From positions 2,281,501-2,345,500 of the forward strand of contig NZ_CP075529.1 of NCBI RefSeq assembly GCF_025809055.1: DNA of 64,000 nucleotides, read 5' to 3'. Both the position numbers and the translations under genes were made by a program. The DNA comes from Devosia sp. Lineage in GTDB: Bacteria; Pseudomonadota; Alphaproteobacteria; Rhizobiales; Devosiaceae. Positions 8,917-17,083 of the stretch are shown piece by piece; the first letter of the stretch is position 1; each line of letters begins with the position of its first letter. The notes beneath the pieces were generated by a model, which worked only from the letters and a program-made list of their open reading frames with translations, did no database searches and was not told where the DNA came from.

Positions 8917-9438
8917 CTATTCCTTCTCGATTTCCTCTGCCAAGGGCAGGGGATAGCGCCGCCGTGGCGGCAGCCGGTGGACGAGTACGCCCAACGCGAC
9001 CAAGAGAATACAGGCCGCCAGCAGCACCACGAACAGCGTCAGCGGATCCACCGGACCCGAATAGGTCAGGAGCGGAACGGCAGCCGCCGGCGGGTGGGTT
9101 ACCCGCAGCACCAACATGGCGAGCATAGCCAGGCCCACGCACAGCGTTGCCAGCCAGAAGGGCTCCGGCACGACGCTCATGGCGAGCACCGCCATCACCG
9201 TACCGATGAGGTAGCCGGCAAAAATGTTGATTGGCTGTGCCCCGGCCGAATCCGGCTGTCCGAAGATCAGCAGCGTCGTCGGCCCCAGCGGCGCCAGCAG
9301 CAGAGGCAGGCCGGTCGTGACCGAAAGATAGCCGATCAACGTCACGCTCGCGGCCGTGGCACTTGCCGATTTGGCGTGCAGGCGCCAATCCCGACGCGGC
9401 TCGTGCCTGGCGATGAAGCGGGCGATCAGCGGGTGCAT
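8917..9438 (-). CDS. HPP family integral membrane protein
   Basis: 173 residues with about four transmembrane helices. THPPAAAVPLL carries the His-Pro-Pro signature that names the family, and an earlier LAPLGPTTLLIF loop is also conserved. Members have been proposed to transport nitrite into cyanobacterial chloroplast-type compartments; in proteobacteria the substrate is unknown. A strong ribosome site (AAGGAGG) precedes the ATG at 9438. It is divergent from the siderophore-interacting protein and convergent with the SAF oxidoreductase. Confidence 0.85.
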   Translation of the reverse strand: MHPLIARFIARHEPRRDWRLHAKSASATAASVTLIGYLSVTTGLPLLLAPLGPTTLLIFGQPDSAGAQPINIFAGYLIGTVMAVLAMSVVPEPFWLATLCVGLAMLAMLVLRVTHPPAAAVPLLTYSGPVDPLTLFVVLLAACILLVALGVLVHRLPPRRRYPLPLAEEIEKE

Positions 9439-9582
9439 CGGCGGCCTCCTTGTTCACAAAGGGTCCTTCTTGCAGACCGGGCGATGGAAGCCCAGCCCCA
9501 ACGGGAAAAACATCACGACCGCAACGCTTGCCTGACCAGACCACATGGCCTAATTGATGATCAGAAAAATCAGGATTAAGCC

Positions 9583-10389
9583 ATGAACGACGTGATCGAT
9601 CCGCGCGCGCCGCAGCGTGTTCGCCATGAAACCCGCATGCGTCTGCTGACCGCTACCGCTGTCACCGACATCACCCCGCTGATGCGCCGGATACGGTTCT
9701 CCGGCGACCTCGAGGGCTTCGCTTCTCCCGGACATGCCGATCACATCAAGGCGTTTTTCTTTCCGGCGGGTGTCGAGCCGCTGCTGCCCCCTATCGGCCC
9801 CAACGGCGCCGAGTTCCCGCCTGGCACGCGGCCGGAAATGCGCGATTACACGCCGCGATACTGGAGCCAGGAAGAGGGGTGGATCGATCTGGATTTCGTC
9901 CTGCACGGCGACGGCCCCGCCTCCGGCTGGGCCAGCCAGGCGGTGCCCGGCTCTACATTGGTCATCGGCGGCCCGCGCGGCTCGCTGGTCACGCCCATGA
10001 CATTCGATTGGTACCTGCTGGCCGGGGACGAGACCGCCCTGCCCGCCATCGGCCGCCGCATTGAGGAGCTTCCGGCCGGCGCCAGGGTATTGGCCGTCAT
10101 CGAGGTCGACAGCGCCTCCGAGGAGCAACGCTTCCAAACCCAGGCCGACCTGACAATGACCTATGTGCACCGCAACGGCGCCCCCGCCGGAACGACCGGC
10201 CTCGTGCTCGATGCGGTGAAGGCCACGGCTTTCCCGCAGGGCACCGCCTATGGCTATATTGCCGGCGAAGTCACCATGGCCAAGTCCGTACGGGAACACC
10301 TGACTGCCGAACGCGGCTTTCTGCCCGAATATGTCAAAGCCGCCGGCTATTGGCGTCTGGGTGTCGCCGACGCGCATGAGGATCACTAA
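9583..10389 (+). CDS. Siderophore-interacting FAD-dependent protein (SIP/ViuB family)
   Basis: 268 residues. The N-terminal FAD-binding barrel contains the flavin-binding stretch RPEMRDYTPRYW (about 84-95), as in ViuB/YqjH ferric-chelate reductases. The C-terminal SIP domain includes LLAGDETALPAIGRRIEEL and ends with YWRLGVADAHED, typical of the family. It probably reduces and releases iron from ferric siderophores in the cytoplasm using NAD(P)H. No transporter or siderophore gene sits beside it and I could not define a Fur or Irr box in the 144-bp upstream gap, so iron regulation is only expected. Confidence 0.88.
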   Translation: MNDVIDPRAPQRVRHETRMRLLTATAVTDITPLMRRIRFSGDLEGFASPGHADHIKAFFFPAGVEPLLPPIGPNGAEFPPGTRPEMRDYTPRYWSQEEGWIDLDFVLHGDGPASGWASQAVPGSTLVIGGPRGSLVTPMTFDWYLLAGDETALPAIGRRIEELPAGARVLAVIEVDSASEEQRFQTQADLTMTYVHRNGAPAGTTGLVLDAVKATAFPQGTAYGYIAGEVTMAKSVREHLTAERGFLPEYVKAAGYWRLGVADAHEDH

Positions 10390-10433
10390 CGGGCGCATCC
10401 GCTTCATGAAAATTGGTAGCCGGGCGGCCTGAT

Positions 10434-11318
10434 CTAGCCCGGCTGTCCGCCAAGCACCTGAACGGCCTTTGCGCCACTGACAATGCCGCTTTCAAGGCAG
10501 ACATCTTGGGGTTCTCCGCGCATCAGGGCCGCAACAAAACCCGCAGCAAAGGCGTCGCCCGCTCCGGTCGTATCGGCCACATCTACGGTCGGTGCCGGCC
10601 GGTTGAGCGCAATGCCGCCCTTGCCGCCCAGGCTCGCGCCAAACCGGCCCCGCTTGATCACCACATAGGTGAATTGCTCGCCCAACCGGCGCATCTGTTG
10701 TTCGTGGTCGGCCTCGCCGCTGAGCATTTCTGCTTCGCTTTCGTTGGCGAACAGCCAGTCCGCCTCCCCGACCCAGGCGCGGAAGTTCCCGGGTCCGATC
10801 TCGGCCAGAAAGCCGACGGACGCCGGATCGATGGCAATCGCAACCTGGCGCAGACGCGCTTTTTCGAGCAGGGCCCGGACAGCGTGGCGGGGCGTCGGCG
10901 CAAAGAGGCTGTAGCCCGAAATCACCACCAGACCGATGCCGTCGAGGAGATCATCCGGCAGGTCGTCGGCGCAAAGGTTCAGATTGGCGCCACGATCGGT
11001 CAGAAAGCTGCGCTCGTTGGAGGGGTCAAGAATGGTCACCAGGACGCCCGAGGGCAGGTCCCGATCTGCAGCAAGCACCGGTATCACGCCCAGTCCGCGA
11101 AAATAGTTCTCGTAAAACCCCTTGTCTGCGGCGGCCACGCGGGCGGCAAAGGTGACCGCCACCCCCGCCCAGGCCAGCCAGACGGCCTGATTGGCCCCCG
11201 AGCCGCCGGGGCGGTTGCGGATCTCCGCCCGACGATCGGAGCCGGGCACGACCGGCCCTTCCGGCCGCACGATAATGTCGGTCATCACGTCGCCGACGAC
11301 GAGTACGCCCTGCGCCAT
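10434..11318 (-). CDS. psuK: PfkB-family sugar kinase, probable pseudouridine kinase
   Basis: 294 residues. Both PfkB signatures are present: RPGGSGANQAVWLAWAG near residue 37 and DTTGAGDAFAAGF near residue 250, where the Asp of GAGD is the catalytic base. It follows psuG on the same strand with a 3-bp gap. The pair makes a complete pseudouridine breakdown route: this enzyme phosphorylates pseudouridine and PsuG splits it to uracil and ribose 5-phosphate. A generic ribokinase assignment would fit the motifs equally well; the neighbour decides. Confidence 0.82.
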   Translation of the reverse strand: MAQGVLVVGDVMTDIIVRPEGPVVPGSDRRAEIRNRPGGSGANQAVWLAWAGVAVTFAARVAAADKGFYENYFRGLGVIPVLAADRDLPSGVLVTILDPSNERSFLTDRGANLNLCADDLPDDLLDGIGLVVISGYSLFAPTPRHAVRALLEKARLRQVAIAIDPASVGFLAEIGPGNFRAWVGEADWLFANESEAEMLSGEADHEQQMRRLGEQFTYVVIKRGRFGASLGGKGGIALNRPAPTVDVADTTGAGDAFAAGFVAALMRGEPQDVCLESGIVSGAKAVQVLGGQPG

Positions 11319-11321
11319 GGC

Positions 11322-12242
11322 TTAGGCGCGCGCCGCCAGGGCCACGGCAATGTCGCCGGCCACCTGCGCATTGTTCTTGACCAGCGCGATATTGGACACC
11401 AACGACCTGCCCTCGGTCAGCTCGAAAATGCGCTTGAGCAGGTAGGGCGTGGTGGCCTTGCCCGAAATGCCCTGGGCCTCGGCATCGGCGAGCGCTTGGT
11501 TGATATAGCGCTCGATAGCGCTGGGCTCCCAGGCGTGGCTTTCTGGGATCGGATTGGCAATCAAGACCCCGCCCATGTCGAGCCCGAACTGGATATTGAG
11601 CATCCCCGCGACAGCTGCGGCCGTATCGAACCGGTGATCGACGCCAAAGCCACTTTCACGCGCCCAGAAGGCCGGGAAGTCATCAGTGCCAAACCCCAGC
11701 ACCGGCACGCCGTTGGTTTCGAGCACTTCCAGGGTCTTGGCGATGTCGAGAATCGACTTTGCCCCAGCGCAAACCACTGCGACCGGCGTGCGCCCCAGCT
11801 CCTCGAGATCGGCGGAGATGTCAAAGCTCGCTTCAGCACCCCGATGCACCCCGCCAATACCACCGGTAGCAAAAACCTTGATGCCCGCCATGGCAGCAAT
11901 CTGCATGGTCGTCGCAACCGTCGTGCCGGCCACCGCCCTTCCTGCCAGAAGGGCCGCCACATCGCGCCGGCTCGCTTTGGCGGCAGCCAGACCGACCTCG
12001 GCGAGTTTCTCCAGGTCCGCATCGGTCAGCCCCACGCGCAGGACTCCGTCCATGATGGCAGTGGTCGCGGGCACTGCGCCGGTCTGGCGCACCACGTCCT
12101 CGACCTCGCGCGCCATGCTCAGGTTCTGCGGATAGGGCATGCCATGCGTGATGATCGTCGATTCCAACGCGACGACAGCTCGGCCGGCTGCCAGCGCCTC
12201 GGCGACTTCAGGCGAAAGAGATAGAACGTCATTTCGAGACAT
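11322..12242 (-). CDS. psuG: Pseudouridine-5'-phosphate glycosidase
   Basis: 306 residues from the ATG at 12240-12242 (MSRNDVLSLSPEV); upstream in-frame codons would add 24 residues not seen in the family. Hallmarks are ALESTIITHGMPYPQN near the N-terminus, FATGGIGGVHRGAE in the middle and PIPESHA near residue 220, all conserved in PsuG/YeiN. The enzyme cleaves the C-C glycosidic bond of pseudouridine 5'-phosphate, so modified nucleosides from RNA turnover can be reused. It is the first gene of the psuG-psuK operon. Length matches the E. coli enzyme closely. Confidence 0.93.
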   Translation of the reverse strand: MSRNDVLSLSPEVAEALAAGRAVVALESTIITHGMPYPQNLSMAREVEDVVRQTGAVPATTAIMDGVLRVGLTDADLEKLAEVGLAAAKASRRDVAALLAGRAVAGTTVATTMQIAAMAGIKVFATGGIGGVHRGAEASFDISADLEELGRTPVAVVCAGAKSILDIAKTLEVLETNGVPVLGFGTDDFPAFWARESGFGVDHRFDTAAAVAGMLNIQFGLDMGGVLIANPIPESHAWEPSAIERYINQALADAEAQGISGKATTPYLLKRIFELTEGRSLVSNIALVKNNAQVAGDIAVALAARA

Positions 12243-12678
12243 GCACGGCTCCACAATACGGGCGGCCGGTGCTTCACCCGGCCGATTTGATGCGCATTTG
12301 CGCTCTCGTTCCACCCGCGGTCAAGCCCGCTGCCCGCGTCCCCAACTATGGCTTGTCGACCCCGTCTTTTCTCGATAATTTGCCGGTACTTCGCCGAAGG
12401 AAAGGGCACTTCGCTGATTTCGCCAAGCATTGACGGCGCGCTCTTCGCGTCGCGATACACGCCCCGATCGGGGCCATTTGCAGCGAATGTCCGGACCGCC
12501 CCGTGGCGCGCCTTCGGGGCACGATTCCAAGTTTCAGTTTTTGTCATTCCGGGTTCTCAAAGATGAGCCCCCGGGGATGAGCCGCGGCTCTTTCCGCGGA
12601 AGAAGGCGCTTCTGCGTCAAACCGGCCGTCCTTCGGACGCCATTCGCCTCCACCACGGTCCCGATAGGAGCCAATCCC
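12243..12678. other. 436-bp intergenic region between divergent psuG and potF-like genes
   Basis: I find no convincing gene here. Short inverted repeats lie at 12544-12580 (TCATTCCGGG facing CCCGGGGATGA) and 12579-12590 (GAGCCGCGGCTC). The ribosome site TAGGAG for the binding-protein gene is at 12665-12670. The region must carry the promoters of both flanking units. Confidence 0.5.
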
Positions 12679-13761
12679 ATGAACAAGTCGCTCGCCATTG
12701 CCCTGGGCGCCCTCCTGGTCGCAAGCCCAGCTTTCGCGCAGGAAGAAGCGGTCCTCAACGTCTATAACTGGTCCGACTACATTGCCGAGGACACCATCGC
12801 CAATTTCGAGGCGGAGACCGGCATCAAGGTCAATTACGACGTTTACGACAATAACGAGATCGTCGACGCCAAGCTCCTGGCCGGCAATTCCGGCTACGAC
12901 ATTGTCGTACCCTCCGGCAACTTCCTCGAACGCCAGATCAAGGCCGGTCTCATCCTGCCGCTCGACAAGTCCAAGCTGACCAATCTGGGCAATCTGGATC
13001 CTGCCGTCATGGCCACCGCCACCGCCCAGGATCCCGACAATGCCCATGCCGTGCCCTATATGATCAACACGATCGGCCTGGGCTACAATGTCGCCAAGGT
13101 CACCGAAGCATTGGGGCCGGATGCGGACCTCGAAAGCTGGGATCTGCTGTTCAAGCCCGAAGTGGTCGAAAAACTGGCCGGTTGCGGTGTTGCCGTGCTC
13201 GACAGCCCCTCTGAGGTCATGGGCATTGCCCTGCACTATCTCGGACTCGATCCCAATTCGGAAAGCGAGGAAGACCTGGCCAAGGCCGAGGAACTGATGA
13301 CCTCCATCAAGCCCTCGCTGCGCTATTTCCACTCCTCGCAATATATCGATGACCTGGGCAATGGCGAAATCTGCCTGGCACTGGGCTATTCGGGTGATAT
13401 CTTCATCGCCTCCGACAATGCCGCCGAAGGCGTTGAAGTGCAGTATCTGATCCCCAAGGAAGGGGCAGCGACGCTCTTCGACTTCCTGGCCATTCCCGCC
13501 GATGCCCCGCATCCGGAAAATGCCCATGCCTTCATCAATTACATCCTCGAGCCCGAGGTTGTGGCCGCGATCACCAACTACGTCTATTACGCCAACCCCA
13601 ACCTGCCGGCTCTGGAGTTCGTGGACGAGGAAGTGAAGTCCAATCCGGGCATCTATCCGCCCGCCGAGACCATCGCCAAGGCCTTCGTGATGCAGGCGCA
13701 TTCGCCGGACTATGAAGAAGTCTTGACCCGCACCTGGACCCGCATCAAAACCGGTCAGTAA
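12679..13761 (+). CDS. potF: Polyamine ABC transporter periplasmic binding protein (PotF/SpuD-like)
   Basis: 360 residues from the ATG at 12679, preceded by TAGGAG. A Sec signal peptide (about 18 residues, ending AFA) precedes mature QEEAVLNVYNWSDYI. NWSDYI and the following IKVNYDVYDNNEI are diagnostic of the putrescine/spermidine-binding family, which captures polyamines in the periplasm. It is the first gene of a four-gene importer unit, followed after 58 bp by its ATPase. Whether putrescine or spermidine is preferred cannot be told by eye. Confidence 0.92.
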   Translation: MNKSLAIALGALLVASPAFAQEEAVLNVYNWSDYIAEDTIANFEAETGIKVNYDVYDNNEIVDAKLLAGNSGYDIVVPSGNFLERQIKAGLILPLDKSKLTNLGNLDPAVMATATAQDPDNAHAVPYMINTIGLGYNVAKVTEALGPDADLESWDLLFKPEVVEKLAGCGVAVLDSPSEVMGIALHYLGLDPNSESEEDLAKAEELMTSIKPSLRYFHSSQYIDDLGNGEICLALGYSGDIFIASDNAAEGVEVQYLIPKEGAATLFDFLAIPADAPHPENAHAFINYILEPEVVAAITNYVYYANPNLPALEFVDEEVKSNPGIYPPAETIAKAFVMQAHSPDYEEVLTRTWTRIKTGQ

Positions 13762-13819
13762 ACTGGTTTTCCAGGGGGCGGACACCGGGCCGCCCCCCAC
13801 TTTCTGCTAGAGAGCGCAC

Positions 13820-14971
13820 ATGGCCAAAAAGCCCCAACTCGCCATCGACACCCGCCCCTGGCGCGACACGGCCAATCACAAGCCCTTTGTGCGCATCCGC
13901 AACGTCTCCAAGAAATTCGGCGATGTCTCGGCAGTGCACGAGGTATCGCTCGACATCTACCGCTCTGAACTGTTCTGCCTTTTGGGCGGCTCCGGATCGG
14001 GGAAATCCACACTTCTGCGGATGCTGGCCGGCTTTGAGCAGCCGACCTCGGGCACCATCGAAATCGATGGGCAGGACATGACCGACGTGCCGCCCTACAG
14101 CCGGCCGGTCAACATGATGTTCCAGTCCTATGCGCTGTTCCCGCATATGAGTGTGGAACAGAACATTGCCTATGGCCTCAAGCGCGACCACCTGCCGCGC
14201 GCCGAGATCGCCGCCCGCGTTGCCGAGCTCCTCTCCCTGGTCAAGCTCCAGGATTATGGCAAGCGCAAGCCCCACCAGTTGTCCGGCGGCCAGCGCCAGC
14301 GCGTGGCGCTCGCTCGTGCCCTGGCCAAACGCCCCAAGCTTCTGCTCCTCGATGAACCTCTGGGCGCGCTCGACAAGAAGCTGCGCGAGGAAACCCAGTT
14401 CGAACTGGTCAAGATCCAGGAGCAACTGGGTGTTACCTTCATCGTCGTGACCCACGACCAGGAGGAGGCGATGACCCTGGCGACCCGCATCGGTGTCATG
14501 AACCAGGGCGAGATCGCCATGATCGGCGAGCCCACCGATATCTATGAATTCCCCAATTCCCGCTTCGTCGCCGGCTTTATCGGCTCGGTCAACATGGTGG
14601 AGGGTGTCGTCACCGAAGACGAGCCCGACCATGTCCGGATTCGCTCGGCCGAACTGGGCTGCGACATCTATGTCGCCCACGGCGTCGACTGCGCCCCCGA
14701 ACAGACCCTCTGGTGGGCCATCCGCCCCGAAAAGATGGCACTCAGCCGCGAAAAGCCGGCAGGCCGGAACGGCGCCAATGTCACCACCGGCACGGTGGAG
14801 GAAATCGCCTATCTGGGCGATATTTCCGTCTATCAGATCGCCCTTGAAAGCGGAAAGCGCATCCGCGTCAGCCAGACCAATTCGGTGCGCGGCAAGCCCG
14901 ATGCGATCACCTGGGAGGAACAGGTCCATATCAGCTGGGATGACACCGCCGGCTCGGTGCTGACGGTATGA
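13820..14971 (+). CDS. potG: Polyamine ABC transporter ATP-binding protein (PotG-like)
   Basis: 383 residues. Walker A is GGSGSGKST (about 56-64), the signature is LSGGQRQRVALARAL, Walker B is LLLLDEPLGALD and the switch His is in VVTHDQEEAM. A C-terminal TOBE-like domain (from about 280) is present, as in PotA/PotG. It energises import with the two membrane subunits encoded next. The stop overlaps the next start by four bases (ATGA). Confidence 0.93.
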   Translation: MAKKPQLAIDTRPWRDTANHKPFVRIRNVSKKFGDVSAVHEVSLDIYRSELFCLLGGSGSGKSTLLRMLAGFEQPTSGTIEIDGQDMTDVPPYSRPVNMMFQSYALFPHMSVEQNIAYGLKRDHLPRAEIAARVAELLSLVKLQDYGKRKPHQLSGGQRQRVALARALAKRPKLLLLDEPLGALDKKLREETQFELVKIQEQLGVTFIVVTHDQEEAMTLATRIGVMNQGEIAMIGEPTDIYEFPNSRFVAGFIGSVNMVEGVVTEDEPDHVRIRSAELGCDIYVAHGVDCAPEQTLWWAIRPEKMALSREKPAGRNGANVTTGTVEEIAYLGDISVYQIALESGKRIRVSQTNSVRGKPDAITWEEQVHISWDDTAGSVLTV

Positions 14972-15918
14972 CCGCCCGCGACCCCACCATTCCTCCGCCC
15001 CGGCGCCTCAAACCCTGGACCACGGTCGAGCGCGGCCTGGCCCGCGTCGGCATTACCGGCCGTATGCTGGTTCTGGCCGCGCCGGTGCTCTGGCTTCTGG
15101 TGTTCTTCCTCATCCCGCTTGCGGTCGTCTTCGGCATTTCGCTGGCCACCAAACAGTTCGGCCGCCCACCCTATTCGCCCTTGGTCACGACTGAGGACGG
15201 CATGGTGCAGCTCACCCTGCACCTGTCCAACTACCTGCGCCTGTTCACCGACAACCTCTATGTCGCGGCTTATCTCTCGTCCATCCGCATCGCCGCCATT
15301 GCGACGCTCATCACCCTTCTCGTGGGCTATCCAATGGCCTATGCCATTGCCCGCGCACCCGATCGCTGGCGCAATATCCTGCTGATGCTGGTGATCCTGC
15401 CCTTCTTCACCTCGTTCCTGCTGCGGGTCTATGCGCTCACCGGGTTCATGCGCGGCAACGGTGTCATCAACCAGTTTCTCGGTCTGTTCGGCATCGAACC
15501 GCTGGTGATGATGCAGACCGATTTCGCCGTCTATGTCGGCATCGTCTATACCTATCTGCCCTTCATGATCCTGCCGCTCTATACCACCCTGGTCAAACTA
15601 GACGTTTCCCTGTTCGAGGCCTCGGCAGACCTGGGTGCCCGGCCGATCCATACTTTCCTGTTCGTCACCCTGCCGCTTTCCCTGCCGGGCATCATTGCCG
15701 GGTCAATGCTGGTCTTCATCCCCGCCATCGGCGAGTTCGTCATTCCGTCCCTTCTGGGCGGCCCCGAAACGCTGATGATTGGCCGGGTGCTGTGGGACGA
15801 GTTCTTCACCAATACCAACTGGCCACGTGCCGCCGCCGTCGCCTGCGCCATGCTGGTCGTGGTGGTGGTCCCGATCATGCTCTTGCAACGCGCCCAGGGC
15901 GCGGTGGTGGAGAAGTAA
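14968..15918 (+). CDS. potH: Polyamine ABC transporter permease (PotH-like)
   Basis: 316 residues with about six transmembrane helices. The EAA-type loop DLGARPIHTFLFVTLPLSLPG contacts the ATPase. The pattern FIPAIGEFVIPSLLGG near residue 250 is typical of PotB/PotH permeases. It is translationally coupled to the upstream ATPase gene and separated from the second permease by one base. Confidence 0.92.
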   Translation: MTARDPTIPPPRRLKPWTTVERGLARVGITGRMLVLAAPVLWLLVFFLIPLAVVFGISLATKQFGRPPYSPLVTTEDGMVQLTLHLSNYLRLFTDNLYVAAYLSSIRIAAIATLITLLVGYPMAYAIARAPDRWRNILLMLVILPFFTSFLLRVYALTGFMRGNGVINQFLGLFGIEPLVMMQTDFAVYVGIVYTYLPFMILPLYTTLVKLDVSLFEASADLGARPIHTFLFVTLPLSLPGIIAGSMLVFIPAIGEFVIPSLLGGPETLMIGRVLWDEFFTNTNWPRAAAVACAMLVVVVVPIMLLQRAQGAVVEK

Positions 15919-15919
15919 C

Positions 15920-16729
15920 ATGCGCAAAGGCTGGTTCCTGCCCATCGCCGCCGCCCTCGGCTTCTCCTTCCTCTACGCCCCCATCGTTAGCCTCGTGATC
16001 TTTTCCTTCAACGAGAGCCGGCTGGTGACGGTCTGGCAGGGCTTCTCGTTCAAGTGGTATGGCGAGTTGTTCCGCGATCCACAGATGCTCTCGGCCGCCC
16101 TGCTGAGCCTGCAGATCGCCGCCCTTGCCGCCACCATCGCCCTGGTCCTGGGGACCCTGGCAGCCGTGGCTTTGGTTCGCTTCCGCCGTTTTCGGGGTCG
16201 CACGCTGTTTTCCGGCATGGTCTCGGCTCCCCTGGTCATGCCCGATGTCATCACCGGCCTGTCGCTGTTGCTGCTGTTCGTGGCCATGGAATCCATGCTT
16301 GGCTGGCCGCAGGGCCGCGGCATCCTCACCATTGTCATCGCCCATGCCACCTTCTGCACCGCCTATGTCGCCGTGGTTGTGCAGTCGCGCCTGTCCGATT
16401 TCGATCGCAGCCTTGAAGAGGCGGCCATGGACCTCGGCGCCAGCCCCGTCCGCACATTTTTCGACATCACGCTGCCCATCATCGCCCCGGCACTGATTTC
16501 GGGATGGCTGCTTGGCTTCACCTTGTCGCTCGACGACCTGGTTATTGCCAGCTTCGTTTCGGGGCCGGGCTCGTCGACCCTGCCGATGGTGATCTTCTCC
16601 AAGGTCCGCCTCGGCGTCTCCCCGGACGTCAATGCGCTGGCCACGATCATTATCGGCATCGTGGCATTGGGCGTTCTCGCCGCGACCATCATCCAGCTGC
16701 GCTCAAAACCCCGGAAAGCCCCTGCCTAG
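15920..16729 (+). CDS. potI: Polyamine ABC transporter permease (PotI-like)
   Basis: 269 residues from the ATG at 15920, which immediately follows the previous stop; longer in-frame extensions run into the previous gene. About six transmembrane helices. The loop DLGASPVRTFFDITLPIIAP and the PotC/PotI stretch LDDLVIASFVSGPGSSTLP are present. It is the last gene of the importer unit. Confidence 0.92.
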   Translation: MRKGWFLPIAAALGFSFLYAPIVSLVIFSFNESRLVTVWQGFSFKWYGELFRDPQMLSAALLSLQIAALAATIALVLGTLAAVALVRFRRFRGRTLFSGMVSAPLVMPDVITGLSLLLLFVAMESMLGWPQGRGILTIVIAHATFCTAYVAVVVQSRLSDFDRSLEEAAMDLGASPVRTFFDITLPIIAPALISGWLLGFTLSLDDLVIASFVSGPGSSTLPMVIFSKVRLGVSPDVNALATIIIGIVALGVLAATIIQLRSKPRKAPA

Positions 16730-16833
16730 GGCCTTTCCCGACAGGCTCAGAACGTCTCACCGGTTTTGTGACTGGTCCATGACTTTACAGGTCTGCAAAT
16801 CAGGCGCACACTCTGCCTCATGTTCAACAGCTG

Positions 16834-16920
16834 AAAGGAGGTGGTCCAGTGTCTTTTGAGGTTTTGGCTCTCGAGGAAGGTCTGGGTTTTCGTGTGATGG
16901 TTGGGAGTGATCTCGGCTAG
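16834..16920 (+). CDS. Candidate 23-residue micro-ORF with an extended Shine-Dalgarno sequence
   Basis: The sequence AAAGGAGGTGGTCCA (16834-16848) matches the complement of the 16S rRNA 3' end at 14 of 15 positions and lies directly before a GTG at 16849. From that GTG a 23-codon frame runs to the TAG at 16918-16920, encoding MSFEVLALEEGLGFRVMVGSDLG. Coding is from 16849; the upstream bases listed are the ribosome site. Two hairpins follow, the second a terminator, so the unit looks like a free-standing short transcript or a leader. I do not recognise a characterised family. Expression as a peptide is inferred from the unusually strong ribosome site only. Confidence 0.45.
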   Translation, partial: KGGGPVSFEVLALEEGLGFRVMVGSDLG

Positions 16921-16935
16921 AACGCACACGCCTCC

Positions 16936-16950
16936 CGGCCCTCGAGGCCG
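16936..16950 (+). other. Small hairpin between micro-ORF and terminator
   Basis: CGGCC, a five-base loop CTCGA and GGCCG. The preceding bases CGCCTCC (16929-16935) could pair, with one G-U, to the GGAGGTG of the micro-ORF ribosome site, allowing an alternative structure that hides it. Confidence 0.4.
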
Positions 16951-16963
16951 ATAAGCTCAGGAA

Positions 16964-16989
16964 GGGCCGTCCGCAAGGGCGGCCCTTTT
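16964..16989 (+). terminator. Rho-independent terminator after the micro-ORF
   Basis: GGGCCGTCC, a GCAA tetraloop and GGGCGGCCC (one G-U pair) are followed by TTTT. It lies 43 bp after the micro-ORF stop and 94 bp before purU, so purU probably has its own promoter or is controlled by read-through. Confidence 0.8.
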
Positions 16990-17083
16990 CTGTTTCTGCC
17001 GCCCGCCAATCGCACCGAGGCTTGACGGATGGCAATAAGCCATTGATACCGCTGGCCGACCAGTTTTCTTCTGGAGATACCAA

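Noticed and set aside
9439..9582. Fur or Irr box upstream of the siderophore-interacting protein
   Set aside because: The AT-rich stretch near 9551-9575 has no convincing 19-bp Fur-type symmetry or Irr-type element.
10413..12224. Plus-strand open frame of 603 codons opposite psuG and psuK
   Set aside because: Antisense shadow in GC-rich DNA; both minus-strand genes carry complete family motifs and this frame carries none.
12544..14929. Long minus-strand open frames opposite potF and potG
   Set aside because: The plus strand encodes signature-complete transporter genes; the antisense frames have no recognisable domains or ribosome sites.
16990..17083. Possible riboswitch directly upstream of purU
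   Set aside because: I looked for glycine- or THF-type riboswitch cores and saw none in the 94 bp after the terminator.
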